Source: Pseudomonadales bacterium (GTDB lineage Bacteria; Pseudomonadota; Gammaproteobacteria; Pseudomonadales; Pseudohongiellaceae). Taken from it: a stretch of 32,202 nt of DNA. Below are positions 17,778-26,406 of the stretch, piece by piece. Both the position numbers and the translations under genes were made by a program. The stretch is taken from the NCBI GenBank assembly GCA_023254735.1, contig JALRKV010000052.1, forward strand, positions 1 to 32,202. The letters run 5' to 3'. Every line of letters begins with the position of its first letter. Positions within the stretch are counted from its first letter, which is position 1. Under the pieces are notes generated by a model, which made no database searches, was not told where the DNA came from, and worked only from the letters and a program-made list of their open reading frames with translations.

Positions 17778-19718
17778 TTGAACGACATGGCAAAGAATTT
17801 GGTCCTTTGGATGATCATTGCGGGCGTGCTGCTCACGGTGTTCAACAACATTAATCGGGATCCTCAAGCCGACAGCATTATTTACTCTCAGTTCGTGCAA
17901 GAGCTGCGAGAAGGTCGTGTGCAAGCGGTAGACATCCAAAATCTGCAAATCACCGGCTACCGCAGCGATGGTTCGCGTTTCCGCTCCATCATGCCCGCAA
18001 TCGGTGATCGTGGGTTAATGGATGAGCTGCTCGAATCGAATGTCGCCATTAGTGGCACGCAAGAGGAGAAGCCGGGGTTCCTTTCTCAACTCTTTCTCTC
18101 GCTGCTGCCAGTATTAGTCATCGTTGGTTTGTTCTTCTTCTTTATGCGTCAGATGCAGGGCGGCGGAGGCGGCGGCAAAGGCGGTCCCATGTCGTTTGGA
18201 AAGAGTAAGGCGAAATTACTCGGTGAAGATCAGATCAAGGTGACTTTCGCAGACGTCGCGGGCGTAGACGAAGCGAAAGAAGACGTGAAGGAACTCGTTG
18301 AGTTTCTCCGCGAGCCGGACAAATTTCAGAGACTCGGCGGTAAAATTCCGCGCGGCATCCTCATGGTTGGCCAGCCGGGTACGGGTAAAACGCTTCTCGC
18401 GAAAGCTATTGCCGGTGAAGCAAAAGTGCCTTTCTTCTCGATCTCAGGCTCTGATTTCGTCGAGATGTTTGTGGGCGTCGGCGCCTCGCGTGTCCGCGAC
18501 ATGTTCGATCAGGCGAAGAAACAGTCTCCCTGCATTATCTTCATCGACGAAATAGACGCTGTCGGGCGTCATCGCGGCGCAGGCCTCGGCGGCGGGCACG
18601 ACGAGCGCGAGCAGACGTTGAACCAGTTGCTTGTCGAGATGGATGGCTTTGAGGTTAACGATGGCGTAATCGTTGTCGCTGCAACCAACAGGCCCGACGT
18701 GCTTGACCCGGCGCTGCTCAGACCGGGCCGTTTCGATCGACAGGTCGTGGTGGGATTACCTGACATTCGCGGCCGTGAACAGATTCTTAAAGTACACATG
18801 CGTAAGGTGCCGATTGACGACAACGTGAAGGCAAGCCTGATCGCTCGCGGCACACCCGGTTTCTCGGGCGCCGATCTTGCCAATTTGGTGAACGAAGCGG
18901 CTCTGTTTTCTGCTCGAGCAGGCAAGCGCCTAGTCACCATGGAAGAGTTCGAAAAGGCCAAAGACAAGATCATGATGGGCGCAGAGCGCAAGTCGATGGT
19001 CATGTCTGAGAAGGAAAGACGCAATACTGCGTACCACGAGGCGGGCCATGCAATTGTTGGACGACTCGTCGAGGAGCATGATCCTGTCTATAAGGTCAGC
19101 ATCATCCCGCGCGGACGCGCCCTCGGTGTAACCATGTTTTTGCCGGAAGAGGACCGCTACAGTCTGAGCAAGCTCGGTATCCTGAGTCAGATTTGCAGTC
19201 TCTATGGCGGTCGCATAGCAGAGGAGATGACACTCGGTGCTGATGGCGTAACGACTGGTGCGTCTAACGATATTCAGCGTGCAACCGAAATGGCACGCAA
19301 CATGGTGACCAAGTGGGGGCTTTCGCCCGAGTTAGGGCCTCTGCTTTATTCAGAGGACGAGGGCGAGGTTTTCCTGGGTCGTTCTGCGGCTTCGCAGACC
19401 AAGAACTTCTCTAGCGACACGGCGAAATCGATTGATATCGAAGTGCGCAAAATCATCGATACGTGTTACAGCAAGGCTAAAGACATTCTCGAGACTAATC
19501 GCGATAAGCTCGAGATGATGATGGAGGCGCTGATGGAGTACGAAACAATCGATGCCGATCAGATCGACGATATTATGAATGGTATCAAGCCTCGCCCCCC
19601 TGCCGACTGGAGCGATTCTGACGGAAGCGGCTCTGCGCCGAAGCGTGAGGCAGAAGAGCCAAGTGCTGCCCGTGGCGATACGTCAGGCTCTATCGGAGGA
19701 CCCGCGGGAGAGCATTAG
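17778..19718 (+). CDS. ftsH: ATP-dependent zinc metalloprotease FtsH
   Basis: Hexameric inner-membrane AAA+ protease for misfolded membrane proteins and short-lived cytoplasmic regulators. In order: a first membrane helix ([16 protein letters not shown]), a periplasmic domain, a second helix ([15 protein letters not shown]), the Gly-rich linker before SFGKSKA, and the AAA module with Walker A at 198-205 and Walker [11 protein letters not shown]. The protease site is HEAGH at 420-424. The start is TTG 17778 (MNDMAKNL) with GGGGGA seven bases upstream; the ATG at 17787 matches the E. coli start but lacks a well-spaced ribosome site. Walker A reads GQPGTGKT where most FtsH have GPPGTGKT. 646 residues, with the usual disordered tail. 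Confidence 0.97.
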   Translation: MNDMAKNLVLWMIIAGVLLTVFNNINRDPQADSIIYSQFVQELREGRVQAVDIQNLQITGYRSDGSRFRSIMPAIGDRGLMDELLESNVAISGTQEEKPGFLSQLFLSLLPVLVIVGLFFFFMRQMQGGGGGGKGGPMSFGKSKAKLLGEDQIKVTFADVAGVDEAKEDVKELVEFLREPDKFQRLGGKIPRGILMVGQPGTGKTLLAKAIAGEAKVPFFSISGSDFVEMFVGVGASRVRDMFDQAKKQSPCIIFIDEIDAVGRHRGAGLGGGHDEREQTLNQLLVEMDGFEVNDGVIVVAATNRPDVLDPALLRPGRFDRQVVVGLPDIRGREQILKVHMRKVPIDDNVKASLIARGTPGFSGADLANLVNEAALFSARAGKRLVTMEEFEKAKDKIMMGAERKSMVMSEKERRNTAYHEAGHAIVGRLVEEHDPVYKVSIIPRGRALGVTMFLPEEDRYSLSKLGILSQICSLYGGRIAEEMTLGADGVTTGASNDIQRATEMARNMVTKWGLSPELGPLLYSEDEGEVFLGRSAASQTKNFSSDTAKSIDIEVRKIIDTCYSKAKDILETNRDKLEMMMEALMEYETIDADQIDDIMNGIKPRPPADWSDSDGSGSAPKREAEEPSAARGDTSGSIGGPAGEH

Positions 19719-19769
19719 TCAGCCGCTAGCTCTTGGGCAGAACCATTCGCTTGCGAAAATGCACGACAG

Positions 19770-19797
19770 AAAAGAGAACCCCTGTGGTTCTCTTTTT
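19770..19797 (+). terminator. Intrinsic terminator after ftsH
   Basis: AAAAGAGAACC (19770-19780) pairs perfectly with GGTTCTCTTTT across a 5-base loop, ending in a run of T. The 11-bp stem has A and T tracts on its outer ends and could act in both directions. It separates ftsH from folP. Confidence 0.87.
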
Positions 19798-19845
19798 CGT
19801 TAGACCTAAGCCTAAAAAACTACCGATCACTTTAAAGAGTTGCCG

Positions 19846-20760
19846 ATGACAAAAATCCTCTTTGCCGGGTCGCGAGAGATAGACCTAAGCTCACCTCTTT
19901 GCATGGGAGTGCTCAATGTCACGCCCGATTCGTTCTCCGATGGCGCGAGTCTCGGGCGCGATCCGGTGCCGAATGCTAGGCAAGAAGCATTCGAAGTTGA
20001 CCTTGATAAAGTGCTGCACCGCGCAGAAGAAATGGTTGTCCAGGGCGCCGCTTTTCTCGATATTGGCGGTGAATCTACGCGACCCGGCGCGACGCCGGTT
20101 CCTGTGCAAGAAGAAATAGACCGCGTAGTCCCCGTTGTCGCAGCACTGAAAGCGCGATTTGATATTTGCCTTTCGGTCGATACGAGTTCGCCGGACGTGA
20201 TGACGGCCGCGATCGACGCCGGCGCCGAATTAGTCAACGATGTGCGAGCACTTGCAGACGCGAGAGCGCTGAGCACTATCGTAGACAATCGTGTAGCGGT
20301 TTGCCTCATGCATATGCGCGGACAACCTCGGTCAATGCAGGCTGTGTTCGAGCAGAATAAGGAGGGTGAGGTCGTTGCGTACAGCGACGTTGTTGAAGAA
20401 GTCGCTGCTTTCCTCAGCGAGCGCCGTGATTACTGTTTAGCACAGGGTGTTTGCGCAGAGAGCTTATTGCTCGACCCGGGCTTTGGCTTTGGAAAAAGTC
20501 AGGCCCATAACTATCAGCTACTCCGAGAACTCTCGCGTTTCGAAACCCTCGGCGCGCCCTTGCTCGTTGGCGTATCACGCAAATCGATGATCGGCGCAGC
20601 GACTGGAAAGCCAGTCTCTGAGCGACTCGCAGGATCGGTTGCCGCAGCGACGTTGGCGCTTTTGGGAGGCGCGAGCATCATACGCAGCCACGATGTCGCT
20701 GCCACGGTCGATGCAATTAGAGTACACTCCGCGTTTTGCGGGAACTTAGCGCTCGACTGA
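19846..20760 (+). CDS. folP: Dihydropteroate synthase
   Basis: Condenses p-aminobenzoate with hydroxymethyldihydropterin pyrophosphate, the FolK product, to dihydropteroate; the sulfonamide target. TIM-barrel motifs seen: MGVLNVTPDSFSDG near the N-terminus, the pyrophosphate-binding loop FLDIGGESTRPGA, LVNDVRA, CLMHMRGQPRSMQ, DPGFGFGKSQAHN and VGVSRKSMIG. ATG 19846 is chosen because AAAGAG lies about seven bases upstream; a TTG at 19840 is too close to it. The 304 residues exceed E. coli FolP (282), partly through an insertion after FSDGAS. It follows ftsH as in E. coli, but behind a strong terminator, so a promoter in the 47-base gap or read-through is needed. Confidence 0.97.
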   Translation: MTKILFAGSREIDLSSPLCMGVLNVTPDSFSDGASLGRDPVPNARQEAFEVDLDKVLHRAEEMVVQGAAFLDIGGESTRPGATPVPVQEEIDRVVPVVAALKARFDICLSVDTSSPDVMTAAIDAGAELVNDVRALADARALSTIVDNRVAVCLMHMRGQPRSMQAVFEQNKEGEVVAYSDVVEEVAAFLSERRDYCLAQGVCAESLLLDPGFGFGKSQAHNYQLLRELSRFETLGAPLLVGVSRKSMIGAATGKPVSERLAGSVAAATLALLGGASIIRSHDVAATVDAIRVHSAFCGNLALD

Positions 20761-20771
20761 GTGCTCTAATT
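20715..20771 (+). other. Large RNA hairpin spanning the folP stop and folP-glmM junction
   Basis: AATTAGAG-TA-CACTC (20715-20729) is complementary to GAGTG-CTCTAATT (20759-20771), giving 13 pairs with a 2-base bulge. The 29-base loop itself contains a small hairpin, CGC (20730-20732) with GCG (20738-20740). The right arm overlaps the folP TGA and ends eight bases before AAGGAG of glmM. No T-tract follows, so it is not a typical terminator. Confidence 0.5.
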
Positions 20772-20797
20772 AAAATAAAAGGAGCGACCCCCGATTC

Positions 20798-22234
20798 ATG
20801 TCTGCCTCAAGAACACACCTGGGCTCCGCCCCTAATGCTGCTACCCCCGTGCCCTCATCGACTCAGGGTGCTCCCGCGGCAAAGCGATACTTCGGCACCG
20901 ACGGCATCCGCGGTGCGGTGGGTCAAGCGCCAATTACCCCTGATTTCATGCTCAAACTCGGCTGGGCGGCTGGGCGCGTATTCGCCGATACCAATGGTTC
21001 CCGTGGGAAAATATTGATTGGTAAAGACACGCGCATCTCAGGTTACATGTTCGAAGCGGCTTTGGAGGCAGGCGTGGCTGCTGCGGGGGTCGATATCGGC
21101 CTCTTAGGCCCGATGCCTACTCCTGCAATTGCCTATCTCACGCGCACACTGCGTGCGCGAGCGGGCATCGTGATCAGCGCCTCCCATAACTCTTTCGAAG
21201 ACAACGGTATCAAGTTCTTTTCGGGCACGGGCACTAAACTCCCTGATGACATTGAGCATGCGATAGAAGCGGAGCTTGAGAAGGAACTCACCACCGTACG
21301 CCCCGAACTGATCGGCAAGGCTTCGCGAGTTAACGATGCCGCCGGACGTTACATCGAATTCTGCAAAAGTACCGTTGGGCAAAGCCTGCGGCTCAACGGA
21401 ATGAAAATAGTTGTCGACTGTGCGCACGGCTCGACTTACCACATCGCGCCGAGCGTATTTACCGAGCTTGGCGCAACCGTAATCGCGCAAGGGGTTGCCC
21501 CAGATGGCCTGAACATCAATCAGCGTGCAGGCTCGACGTCGCCGCAGGTGCTCGCCGACCGCGTAATTGCGGAAAAAGCAGACCTCGGTGTTGCGTTCGA
21601 CGGTGACGGTGACCGGGTTGTCATGGTCGATCATTCAGGCAATGTGCTCGACGGCGACGAAATTCTCTACATCATTGCCCGCGACCGCCTTCGACAAGGA
21701 ATTGAGTTTGGCGGAGTGGTAGGGACACAGATGAGTAACCTAGGTCTGCAACTCGGACTGGAAACGCTTGGCGTACCCTTTACCCGCACACCTGTTGGCG
21801 ACCGCTACGTGATGCAAGAAATGATTAAGCGCGGATGGAGTCTCGGCGGTGAATCCTCGGGGCATGTTATCTGTTTAGATTTATCGAGTACCGGCGATGG
21901 CATTATTTCTGCTCTGCAGGCCCTTGCCGCTGTGGTCAACGGGGGCAAGTCACTAGCCGAGCTGCGTACTCAGATGAGCAAGCTGCCGCAGAAGATGGTC
22001 AACGTGAGTATTAGTCGCGGTGTTGAACTTGTTGGCAACGCGGCGATTGCGGGCGCTGTGCAGCAGGTGGAAGCTGAACTCGGCGCGCGCGGACGTGTGC
22101 TTCTTCGCCCCTCTGGAACGGAGCCCGTTTTGCGCGTTATGGTCGAGGGTGAGGACGCCTCAGACGTCACTCGTCTTGCCGAGCAGCTTGCCCAAGCGGT
22201 GAGAGACGTTGCAAGAGATCCACATCTTGGGTAG
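20798..22234 (+). CDS. glmM: Phosphoglucosamine mutase
   Basis: Interconverts glucosamine-6-phosphate and glucosamine-1-phosphate for UDP-GlcNAc, hence for peptidoglycan and lipopolysaccharide. Blocks seen: [14 protein letters not shown], the phosphoserine loop [17 protein letters not shown] with Ser129, the metal site [15 protein letters not shown] for sugar binding, and the phosphate loop [15 protein letters not shown]. The 478 residues include an N-terminal extension of about 28 residues ([20 protein letters not shown]...) before the usual KYFGTDG start, so the serine equivalent to E. coli Ser102 is shifted. AAGGAG lies 13 bases before the ATG, a loose spacing, and no better start exists downstream. 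It follows folP as in E. coli. Confidence 0.96.
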   Translation: MSASRTHLGSAPNAATPVPSSTQGAPAAKRYFGTDGIRGAVGQAPITPDFMLKLGWAAGRVFADTNGSRGKILIGKDTRISGYMFEAALEAGVAAAGVDIGLLGPMPTPAIAYLTRTLRARAGIVISASHNSFEDNGIKFFSGTGTKLPDDIEHAIEAELEKELTTVRPELIGKASRVNDAAGRYIEFCKSTVGQSLRLNGMKIVVDCAHGSTYHIAPSVFTELGATVIAQGVAPDGLNINQRAGSTSPQVLADRVIAEKADLGVAFDGDGDRVVMVDHSGNVLDGDEILYIIARDRLRQGIEFGGVVGTQMSNLGLQLGLETLGVPFTRTPVGDRYVMQEMIKRGWSLGGESSGHVICLDLSSTGDGIISALQALAAVVNGGKSLAELRTQMSKLPQKMVNVSISRGVELVGNAAIAGAVQQVEAELGARGRVLLRPSGTEPVLRVMVEGEDASDVTRLAEQLAQAVRDVARDPHLG

Positions 22235-22320
22235 ACTTGCCGCCCGTTTTGCTTGAGCTGAGGCCGTCTTCTTTAGGCTTCGAGTCGAGACCACGGCAGT
22301 GCATTGGAGGAGCCTAAACC

Positions 22321-23079
22321 ATGCGTCGCAGAGTAGTTATAGGCAATTGGAAAATGCATGGCTCGCGCGAATCGATCTCTGAGCTACTGGCTGGTATCGA
22401 TGCGAGCTGTTTGGACCCGGCAATAGAAATAGCCGTATGCCCAACCAGTCTGCACATCGCAGAAGTAGTGGAGCGACTGAGCAAGAGCTCGAATAACTTC
22501 CGCATTGCGGTGGGTGCGCAAAATGTCTGTGACGCCGAATCAGGCGCTTTCACCGGAGAAGTTGCCGCACAGATGTTGGCCGAATACGGTGTTCGCTATG
22601 CATTGGTTGGACATTCGGAGCGGCGTGAACTTTACGGCGAGAGCGATCAGTTGGTTGCAGTAAAAGCAGCTGCAGCGATCGGCGCCGGACTTACACCCGT
22701 TGTCTGCCTCGGCGAGACGTTGGTTCAGCGGCAGGAAGGCAAGACAGAATTCGTAGTGCTGCGGCAACTGAACGCAGTAGTACAACAGATCGGGATCGAA
22801 GGCATTGAGAAATGCATTGTCGCTTACGAACCGGTTTGGGCGATTGGCACGGGCGAGACGGCAACGCCGGCTCAAGCCCAGGAAGTGCATGCAGCACTTC
22901 GCGTTCGGCTGCATCAGTTAGATGCCGGCTTAGCGCAGACGACACCCATACTCTATGGAGGTAGCGTCAAAGCAAGCAATGCAGCTGAGTTGTTTGCCCA
23001 ACCCGACATCGATGGCGGACTAGTTGGGGGAGCCTCTTTAAAGGCCGAAGAATTTAACGCGATCTGCGCCAGCGCCTAA
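22321..23079 (+). CDS. tpiA: Triosephosphate isomerase
   Basis: Interconverts dihydroxyacetone phosphate and glyceraldehyde-3-phosphate in glycolysis and gluconeogenesis. Asn9 and Lys11 are in GNWKMHG, the catalytic His98 in YALVGHSERR, and the catalytic base Glu170 in AYEPVWAIGTG, followed by the flexible loop and the phosphate-binding YGGSV. The 252-residue length is normal. GGAGGAG precedes the ATG at good spacing. Its place between glmM and secG is common in pseudomonads and related gammaproteobacteria, unlike E. coli. Confidence 0.98.
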   Translation: MRRRVVIGNWKMHGSRESISELLAGIDASCLDPAIEIAVCPTSLHIAEVVERLSKSSNNFRIAVGAQNVCDAESGAFTGEVAAQMLAEYGVRYALVGHSERRELYGESDQLVAVKAAAAIGAGLTPVVCLGETLVQRQEGKTEFVVLRQLNAVVQQIGIEGIEKCIVAYEPVWAIGTGETATPAQAQEVHAALRVRLHQLDAGLAQTTPILYGGSVKASNAAELFAQPDIDGGLVGGASLKAEEFNAICASA

Positions 23080-23126
23080 GCCTGCGGGCTGATCAGACGT
23101 CAATAGAAATTAATAAGAGTACGAAC

Positions 23127-23522
23127 ATGGAATCAATCATCGTTATAGTGCATGTCGTCGTCGCGATAGCCATCGTAGGCCTCGTTTTGCTCCAGCAAGG
23201 TAAGGGAGCCGATGCAGGTGCATCCTTTGGTTCGGGCGCATCGCAAACAGTCTTTGGCTCATCGGGCTCGGGCAATTTCCTAGTCCGTGCGACAACCGTT
23301 TGTGCAACTATTTTCTTTGTTACTAGCCTTTCTCTTTCGCTCGTGGCGAAGAATCAAACTGGCTTTGGGTCAACCTCTGGCATGCCAGTTGTCAATCCGG
23401 AGCTGCTCGAAACTCTTTCTACTAGCGAGCAGTCTGACCTACCTCAGTTAGACGAAGAAATGCCGGTAGCTGAAGACAGTCAGGCAGACGTTCCGACTCT
23501 GCCAACTGGCGATGAACTCTAG
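23127..23522 (+). CDS. secG: Preprotein translocase subunit SecG
   Basis: Small inner-membrane partner of SecYE that aids SecA-driven export. Two membrane helices are visible, at about 3-23 (SIIVIVHVVVAIAIVGLVLL) and about 53-73. Between them lies the typical QQGKGADAGASFGSGASQTVFGSSGSGNFL loop, followed by an acidic, Pro/Ser-rich cytoplasmic tail. 131 residues is in the normal range. It is followed by tRNA-Leu(GAG), as in E. coli secG-leuU. Confidence 0.97.
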   Translation: MESIIVIVHVVVAIAIVGLVLLQQGKGADAGASFGSGASQTVFGSSGSGNFLVRATTVCATIFFVTSLSLSLVAKNQTGFGSTSGMPVVNPELLETLSTSEQSDLPQLDEEMPVAEDSQADVPTLPTGDEL

Positions 23523-23621
23523 CGTTCAGGACAAACCTAGGCGATAATGCGCGCCTGTTAAAGATATCGACTAGTCTCTGCGGTCAGTAACGAGCAAGAG
23601 TCTAGTGTTTTAAAAAGTATT

Positions 23622-23706
23622 GCGGACGTGGCGGAATTGGTAGACGCGCTAGCTTGAGGGGCTAGTAACTTCGGTTGTGGGGGTTCAAGTCCCCCCGTCC
23701 GCACCA
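23622..23706 (+). tRNA. tRNA-Leu(GAG)
   Basis: An 85-base type II tRNA. The acceptor arm is GCGGACG with CGTCCGC, the D-loop region GGCGGAATTGGTAGAC is typical of Leu, and the anticodon stem CTAGC/GCTAG carries TTGAGGG (anticodon GAG). A short variable arm (TAACTTCGGTT) and GGTTCAAGTCC follow, with an encoded CCA. Equivalent to E. coli leuU downstream of secG. Confidence 0.97.
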
Positions 23707-23728
23707 TTACAAAGTAGTGTGTGCAAAG

Positions 23729-23770
23729 AAGAGCTTTGATTTCTTAAGTGATTTCAAGGCTCTTTTTTTT
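23729..23770 (+). terminator. Intrinsic terminator after tRNA-Leu
   Basis: AAGAGCTTTGA (23729-23739) pairs with TCAAGGCTCTT (23754-23764), 11 pairs with one G-U, and eight T in total close it. It ends the secG-tRNA-Leu transcript and sets the left edge of the accessory segment. Confidence 0.87.
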
Positions 23771-23817
23771 GTGCAGTTTTTGCGGGCTGTTATACGTGAA
23801 ATCTTGGCGCGAAAAAT

Positions 23818-24666
23818 TTAGTGCGCCGAGAATCTTCCATCCCGCACAATCGCTGAATAGTCAGTTTCAACAAGCTCTGCGCGAGTATTTATGTGCTTTG
23901 TCATCGAAGGGTGGGAGAAAATATAAAAACGCTCTGCGAGCATACATTCATAGACCCACTGCGCAAGCGCGTCGGGTGCGATACCGCTCTCGATTACCTC
24001 AGCGAAACCCGAGACCCCCGGGTCGAAGGCCTTCTTGTCACTAGCCGATTGCTGCGCGAGTGAAGGTTTGTTTATGCCTGCGTTGTGAATGTCGGTTCGC
24101 ACCCATGCCGGACACAAGACGCTCACTCCGATGTTCTCAGCCTGCAGGTCTTGTCTAATCGATTCGCTGTAGCCCACCACTGCGTATTTAGTGGCATGGT
24201 AGGGAGACATTGACGGTCCAGCGATATGCCCGGCCATCGACGCGGTGTTAATGATGTAGCCACCTTCGCCGTGCGATTTAATCAGGGGCACAAAAACTTC
24301 GACACCATAGACCACGCCCATGAGGTTGATATCTACGATCCAGCGCCAGTCTTCGAGCGGTATGGCGCCGGGCTTCCCAGCAAGGCTAACGCCGGCGTTG
24401 TTAATAACAACATGCACTTTCCCGAATCGCTCGATTGTAAAGTCAGCTGCTTGTCTTACTGACTCTGCCTTCGCCACGTCGCAGACTACTGTTTCGACAT
24501 CGAGTCCATCATCTGCAAGCGACGCTTTCGCGGTGTTTAATCGCTGCTCATCGATATCCGCCAGAACGACCTTTGCGCCGTGTCCTGCAAAGACTTTGCC
24601 AAGAGAAAGTCCAATGCCATGGCCGCCGCCGGTAATAAATACAACTTTGTTCTGGATAGAGTTCAT
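23818..24666 (-). CDS. Classical short-chain dehydrogenase/reductase
   Basis: NAD(P)-dependent oxidoreductase acting on an alcohol or ketone; substrate unknown. The Rossmann motif TGGGHGIG is at 12-19, NNAG at 89-92, Ser143 in NTASMAG, and the catalytic YxxxK is Tyr156/Lys160 in SPYHATKYAV. Asp37 after the second strand (VVLADID) suggests a preference for NAD+. The 282 residues include a C-terminal extension of about 70 that may form a lid. It is the first gene of the segment between the two tRNAs, on the minus strand, ending about 50 bases after the tRNA-Leu terminator, and is divergent from the GST gene. Confidence 0.92.
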   Translation of the reverse strand: MNSIQNKVVFITGGGHGIGLSLGKVFAGHGAKVVLADIDEQRLNTAKASLADDGLDVETVVCDVAKAESVRQAADFTIERFGKVHVVINNAGVSLAGKPGAIPLEDWRWIVDINLMGVVYGVEVFVPLIKSHGEGGYIINTASMAGHIAGPSMSPYHATKYAVVGYSESIRQDLQAENIGVSVLCPAWVRTDIHNAGINKPSLAQQSASDKKAFDPGVSGFAEVIESGIAPDALAQWVYECMLAERFYIFSHPSMTKHINTRAELVETDYSAIVRDGRFSAH

Positions 24667-24852
24667 GCTTGTGCCTTTGCTTAGTTTGCTACGGTTTTCA
24701 GTCTAGCGTTTTCACCGAGGCAGTGGGGAGGAATGCCGATTATTTTTACGCTCGATTGCTCTTACGAGTACGTCTTGGAATTGGTTCTTTTGCTCCCTCG
24801 CCATAGACTGGCGTTACCTTCTATACTGCGACCTCATTCTGCGAGGAAAGAC

Positions 24853-25464
24853 ATGGCAATTAAACTCTATCATTGCAAACGCTCGCGCTCGCTGAGACCG
24901 CTTTGGACGCTCGAAGAATTGGGATTGGATTACGAGTTAATCACGATGCAATTTCCCCCAAGACTGACCTACGAGGGTTACCTTGAGATAAATAGTCTTG
25001 GCACAGTGCCCACGCTTGTCGACGGCGATGTGACACTTACCGAGTCGACGGCCATGACGCTTTATCTTGCCGAAAAAGGCGGACCGACGAATTTAACCGT
25101 TGCTCCATCGGAGCCCGACTACGGCCTTTTCTTAAATTGGCTCCATCGAAGTGACGCGACGCTCACGTTTCCACTTACGCTTGTGCTGCGGTACACCCAG
25201 CACGAACCCGAGGAGCGGAAGAATCCGCAGATAGTCGAAGACTACACTAAGTGGTTTTTCTCACGGCTTCGCTGCGTCGAGGCTGCACTCGAGGATCGTG
25301 AATATCTCTGCGCTGATCGCTTTACGGTTGCGGATATAAGCATCGGATTCTCGCTTGTGTTTGCCGAATCTTTAGGATTAGCAGACAGCTTTAAGCCCAA
25401 TACTGCGCGTTATCTAACTAAGCTGAAGCAGCGGCCGGCGTTTCAGTGCGCGTATAATTTATAA
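24853..25464 (+). CDS. Glutathione S-transferase family protein
   Basis: A 203-residue soluble protein. The thioredoxin-like N-terminal domain is KLYHCKRSRSLRPLWTLEELGLDYEL, followed by GTVPTLVDGDVTLTESTAMTLYLAEK with the cis-Pro and the ES pair that bind glutathione. The all-helical C-terminal domain ends in the conserved RFTVADISIGF and LKQRPAFQCA. Ser12 in SRSLR is a candidate activating residue. ATG 24853 has GAGGAAA close upstream. The TauD-type gene follows after 47 bases on the same strand and probably shares the transcript. It may act in detoxification or in breakdown of a substrate of the neighbouring enzymes; no substrate can be given. Confidence 0.92.
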   Translation: MAIKLYHCKRSRSLRPLWTLEELGLDYELITMQFPPRLTYEGYLEINSLGTVPTLVDGDVTLTESTAMTLYLAEKGGPTNLTVAPSEPDYGLFLNWLHRSDATLTFPLTLVLRYTQHEPEERKNPQIVEDYTKWFFSRLRCVEAALEDREYLCADRFTVADISIGFSLVFAESLGLADSFKPNTARYLTKLKQRPAFQCAYNL

Positions 25465-25511
25465 TCCGAGTGATCGGGAAAAGCAGAATAATAATAGATA
25501 GGAGGAGTGTA

Positions 25512-26357
25512 ATGGGAATCATTGTGACGCCGTCTGGAAAAGTATGTGGTGCATCAGTAACGGGGCTGGATCTTTCTCAAACACTTTCTGACGAGCAAAT
25601 AGCTGAGATACGCTCCGCATGGCTCGAGCATAAAGTCTTGAGTTTTCCAAATCAGGCTATGAGTGATGATGATCTCGAGCGATTCACCCTCGCATTTGGA
25701 GGATTCGGAGAGGACCCTTTTATAGCACCGATTAAGGGTAGGAAAAATATTATCGCTGTTGAACGAAGAGCTGATGAGAAAGCCCCGCTGTTCGCAGAAA
25801 ATTGGCACACCGATTGGAGCTTCCAGAAAGCACCGCCCGCCGGAACGTGTCTCTACGGAATAAAAATACCTTCAAAAGGTGGGGACACGCTATTCGCTGA
25901 TCAGCAGAAGGCATGGCGAGAAATGCCGAGGGATCAGCAGGATAAGTACCGTGATCTTGTTGCAATCCACTCCGCTAAGGCCGCCTATTCACCAGAGGGC
26001 ATGTACGGTAAAGAAGATCAATCAAGTGATCGGAGTATGGATATACGTCCCTCTGAGGATGCACTCAAGTTACAAACACATCCGCTTGTGCACAAGCACC
26101 CCGAAACAGGAGTCGAGGGTTTCTACAGTTGTTTAGGCTACATAGTAGGATTGGTCGACAAGACGGAGGAGGAGGCCTTTTCGCTTCTTAAAGAATTAAG
26201 TAGCTGGCAAGGCAAGGATGAGTTTGTGTACACCCATAAATGGGAGCCACAGATGCTAGTTATGTGGGACAACCGCGCGTTGTTGCATAGAGCAACAGGT
26301 GGGCATGAGGGGGAAGATAGGCTTTTGCATCGTACTACGATTGCCGCATTCGAGTGA
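25512..26357 (+). CDS. TauD/TfdA-family Fe(II)/2-oxoglutarate dioxygenase
   Basis: Non-haem iron enzyme that couples decarboxylation of 2-oxoglutarate to hydroxylation of a small substrate; family members attack taurine, alkyl sulfates, phenoxyacetates and others. The iron triad is His99-x-Asp101 (NWHTDWSF) and His259 (ALLHRATGG), and Arg274 (LLHRTTI) would bind the 2-oxoglutarate carboxylate. The 281-residue length and the N-terminal GASVTGLDLSQTLSDEQ fit the family. AGGAGG ahead of ATG 25512 is an excellent ribosome site. The upstream flank and gene look more A/T-rich than the core genes, consistent with transfer. The subfamily substrate is not determinable by eye. Confidence 0.93.
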   Translation: MGIIVTPSGKVCGASVTGLDLSQTLSDEQIAEIRSAWLEHKVLSFPNQAMSDDDLERFTLAFGGFGEDPFIAPIKGRKNIIAVERRADEKAPLFAENWHTDWSFQKAPPAGTCLYGIKIPSKGGDTLFADQQKAWREMPRDQQDKYRDLVAIHSAKAAYSPEGMYGKEDQSSDRSMDIRPSEDALKLQTHPLVHKHPETGVEGFYSCLGYIVGLVDKTEEEAFSLLKELSSWQGKDEFVYTHKWEPQMLVMWDNRALLHRATGGHEGEDRLLHRTTIAAFE

Positions 26358-26358
26358 G

Positions 26359-26403
26359 AAAGCCGTGCTCCCCTTGAGGGCTATCAAAGTCAGCACGGCT
26401 TTT
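26359..26403. terminator. Bidirectional intrinsic terminator between convergent genes
   Basis: AAAGCCGTGCT (26359-26369) pairs with AGCACGGCTTT (26392-26402) around a 22-base loop that has an internal CCC/GGG stem. T follows on the plus strand, and on the minus strand the TTTC end follows. It fills the gap between the dioxygenase and the minus-strand oxidoreductase. Confidence 0.87.
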
Positions 26404-26406
26404 CGT

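Noticed and set aside
23748..24044. 98-codon plus-strand frame after tRNA-Leu
   Set aside because: It begins in the terminator T-run and lies mostly antisense to the SDR gene; no recognisable domain.
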